A stretch of 64,000 nucleotides of DNA from DIGJ01 sp041821315 (GTDB lineage Bacteria > Bacillota > Clostridia > Lachnospirales > Lachnospiraceae), in contig JBGUEO010000022.1 of assembly GCA_041821315.1 (NCBI GenBank), positions 1 through 64,000 on the forward strand, given 5' to 3'. The notes under the pieces are model-generated. The model was given only the letters and a program-made list of their open reading frames with translations, was not told where the DNA came from and ran no database searches. Each line of letters starts with the position of its first letter. The stretch's first letter is position 1. Below are positions 62,707 through 64,000 of this stretch, piece by piece. The position numbers were made by a program, and so were the translations under genes.

Positions 62707-63873
62707 TTAATTATTACGGATGATATCGATTGGATTCAACTTAGAAGAACGAATTGCAGGTATCAATGCTGCAAGAACACAAGCAAATACTGCAATGACT
62801 CCAGAAAGCATAATGAATCGATAGTTTAGATACAATGCGACAACGGGAGTCCCATCTGTATTGAGTGCAAATTTGGTAAAGGAGAAGGATAATAGAAGTC
62901 CCAATAAGATTCCAAGGAGTGCACCAAAGAACCCAAGAATGAGACCTTCAAAAAGGAAAATATAGCGCGTAGAAGAATTACGGATGCCCATTGCTTTTAA
63001 AATGCCAATTTGTTTTGACTTTTGTAGTACGGTAATTGCTAGTACACTTGCAATTCCTAAAATGACAGATATCATAACAAAGACTTGAATCATATAGCTA
63101 GAAATACTTTGCCCTTGCAATCCGCTAAGAAGCGATTCGTTTTGTTCCTTCCAATTTACAATCGACAAATCATCTTGCTGCAAGGCTTGTTCGATTTTTA
63201 CAGATAGTTCATCTGTTAAAAAGATGGAATTGTTATTTACCTGAAGTTCAATAGAGGTTACCGTGTCGCCGGTATCAAACATGCTTTGAGCGTTATCTAG
63301 CGTTGTAATGGCCCAATTGCTATTTAAACTTGCAACTTTTAAATCAAAGAATCCAACGATTGTGCACGTTTCGATTGTTTGATTCGAGGTAGTAAGTTCA
63401 ATTTGGTCATTTAATTGAAGATTATATTCATTCTGCAGGTCAATACCTAGCAGAATTTCGTTTTTTCCTTTTGGGAGTCTTCCTTGTGTGAGCTGATCTA
63501 TAATATGGTAGATACCATTCGCTTGTTCGAATTCAAACCCACGAAGATATAATGATTTTGACTGTTCTTTATATTGAAAGAGTGTGGCATGATCGGATGT
63601 TACAGCAATGTGTGTAATTGCTGAGTCCGTAGCTTGTATTTTATTAACCAGGGAAGTATAGTTATGTATCTTGGCGTCTTCATTTTTCGAAGTAATTGTT
63701 ATTTGAGAAGAATTACCAATTGTTTTATCGATTAGGCTCTTTTGAAGACCCTGGATCAAAGAACCAATAAAAATTTGGACGGATACACCGATTGCAATAC
63801 CAAGTATAATTAAAAAAGTCTGTCCTTTATTTGATTTTAAAAATTTTATAGCGATGCGAAATCCTAATCTCAT
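62707..63873 (-). CDS. ABC exporter permease, MacB/FtsX type
   Basis: This 388-residue permease has one N-terminal helix (about 18-38), an outer MacB-type domain of some 200 residues and three C-terminal helices with the FtsX pattern: SVILGIASVLAITVLQKSKQ, then GILKAMGI and a final helix before RSSKLNPIDIIRNN. It acts with the LolD-like ATPase. AAGGGGTG precedes its ATG, and the ATG overlaps the stop of the upstream partial gene (ATGA). Confidence 0.88.
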   Translation of the reverse strand: MRLGFRIAIKFLKSNKGQTFLIILGIAIGVSVQIFIGSLIQGLQKSLIDKTIGNSSQITITSKNEDAKIHNYTSLVNKIQATDSAITHIAVTSDHATLFQYKEQSKSLYLRGFEFEQANGIYHIIDQLTQGRLPKGKNEILLGIDLQNEYNLQLNDQIELTTSNQTIETCTIVGFFDLKVASLNSNWAITTLDNAQSMFDTGDTVTSIELQVNNNSIFLTDELSVKIEQALQQDDLSIVNWKEQNESLLSGLQGQSISSYMIQVFVMISVILGIASVLAITVLQKSKQIGILKAMGIRNSSTRYIFLFEGLILGFFGALLGILLGLLLSFSFTKFALNTDGTPVVALYLNYRFIMLSGVIAVFACVLAALIPAIRSSKLNPIDIIRNN

Positions 63874-64000
63874 ACATTCACCCCTTTTTCATTTAAATTT
63901 AATATTTCCTCATAGGTACTAGTATATGAGTCGGCTCCAACTAAGCTTACTTTATTTGCCGTATCATTATGGAACGCACTGCCACCGACTACAATGGTAA
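63870..64000 (-). CDS. C-terminal end of a cobalamin-binding-domain protein (partial)
   Basis: The minus-strand frame enters from the right edge and ends at TGA (63872-63870). The visible 43 residues contain TIVVGGSAFHNDTANK and VGADSYTSTYEEI. The GGSAF and VGADxY motifs in this order are the end of a B12-binding Rossmann domain, as in MerR-type or corrinoid-related regulators. The stop overlaps the start of the exporter permease by four bases. What lies further left in the protein is out of view. Confidence 0.6.
   Translation of the reverse strand, partial: TIVVGGSAFHNDTANKVSLVGADSYTSTYEEILNLNEKGVNV

Overview
The window looks like chromosome of a low-GC, anaerobic, probably spore-forming Firmicute of the Lachnospiraceae/Clostridium type. 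The signs are AT-rich DNA, strong AGGAGG ribosome sites, consensus sigma-A promoters, a HydE [FeFe]-hydrogenase maturase, the MEP pathway enzyme IspF, a YtvI-type sporulation permease, DUF4321 and DUF368 membrane proteins, and a CprABC-like antimicrobial peptide defence module. The assignment rests on gene content only; no search was run. No CRISPR array, intact insertion sequence, prophage or rRNA was seen.

Region 1 (1-7.6 kb) is accessory and eroded. It holds small ORFs, a lipoprotein, a lantibiotic-immunity-type ABC transporter (ATPase plus two permeases) with its own response regulator and histidine kinase, a tocopherol-cyclase-like gene, and two gene relics. One relic is an internally deleted FAD/Rieske oxidoreductase. 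The other is a deleted second copy of part of the histidine kinase gene.

Region 2 (7.6-21.7 kb) is a 2178-residue secreted GH59-like glycoside hydrolase with a module repeated three times. It is followed by a YesM/YesN-type two-component pair and a BMP-family ABC importer of the nucleoside type. Direct repeats 20 bp apart just upstream of the importer promoter suggest that the AraC-type regulator controls it.

Region 3 (21.7-34.7 kb) is mostly housekeeping: DUF4321, a TPR-GGDEF protein, release factor 3, a cytidylate-kinase-like protein, glutamyl-tRNA synthetase, a UvrD-like helicase, a polyprenyl-phosphate sugar-1-phosphate transferase, an HtrA protease and a divergent ClpX.

Region 4 (34.8-45 kb) starts with a Crp/Fnr-type regulator at the head of a nucleoside salvage cluster (udp, deoD, deoC, cdd, deoB). 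Together with the importer of region 2 it could form a complete nucleoside uptake and breakdown route ending in central carbon metabolism. A complete branched-chain amino acid ABC transporter (substrate-binding protein, then HMGF) follows, with a 25-bp inverted repeat around the promoter of the HMGF part, and then a second cytidylate-kinase-like gene.

Region 5 (45-64 kb) contains TraX-like and DUF1015 proteins, two aminotransferases (one HisC-like), a lone receiver protein, HydE, DUF368, a zinc/manganese-type ABC importer, YtvI, a VanZ-like protein, SbcDC nuclease, a lipid kinase, tRNA-Met and ispF. It ends with a MacB/LolD-type ABC exporter translationally coupled to the end of a B12-binding-domain protein cut by the window edge.
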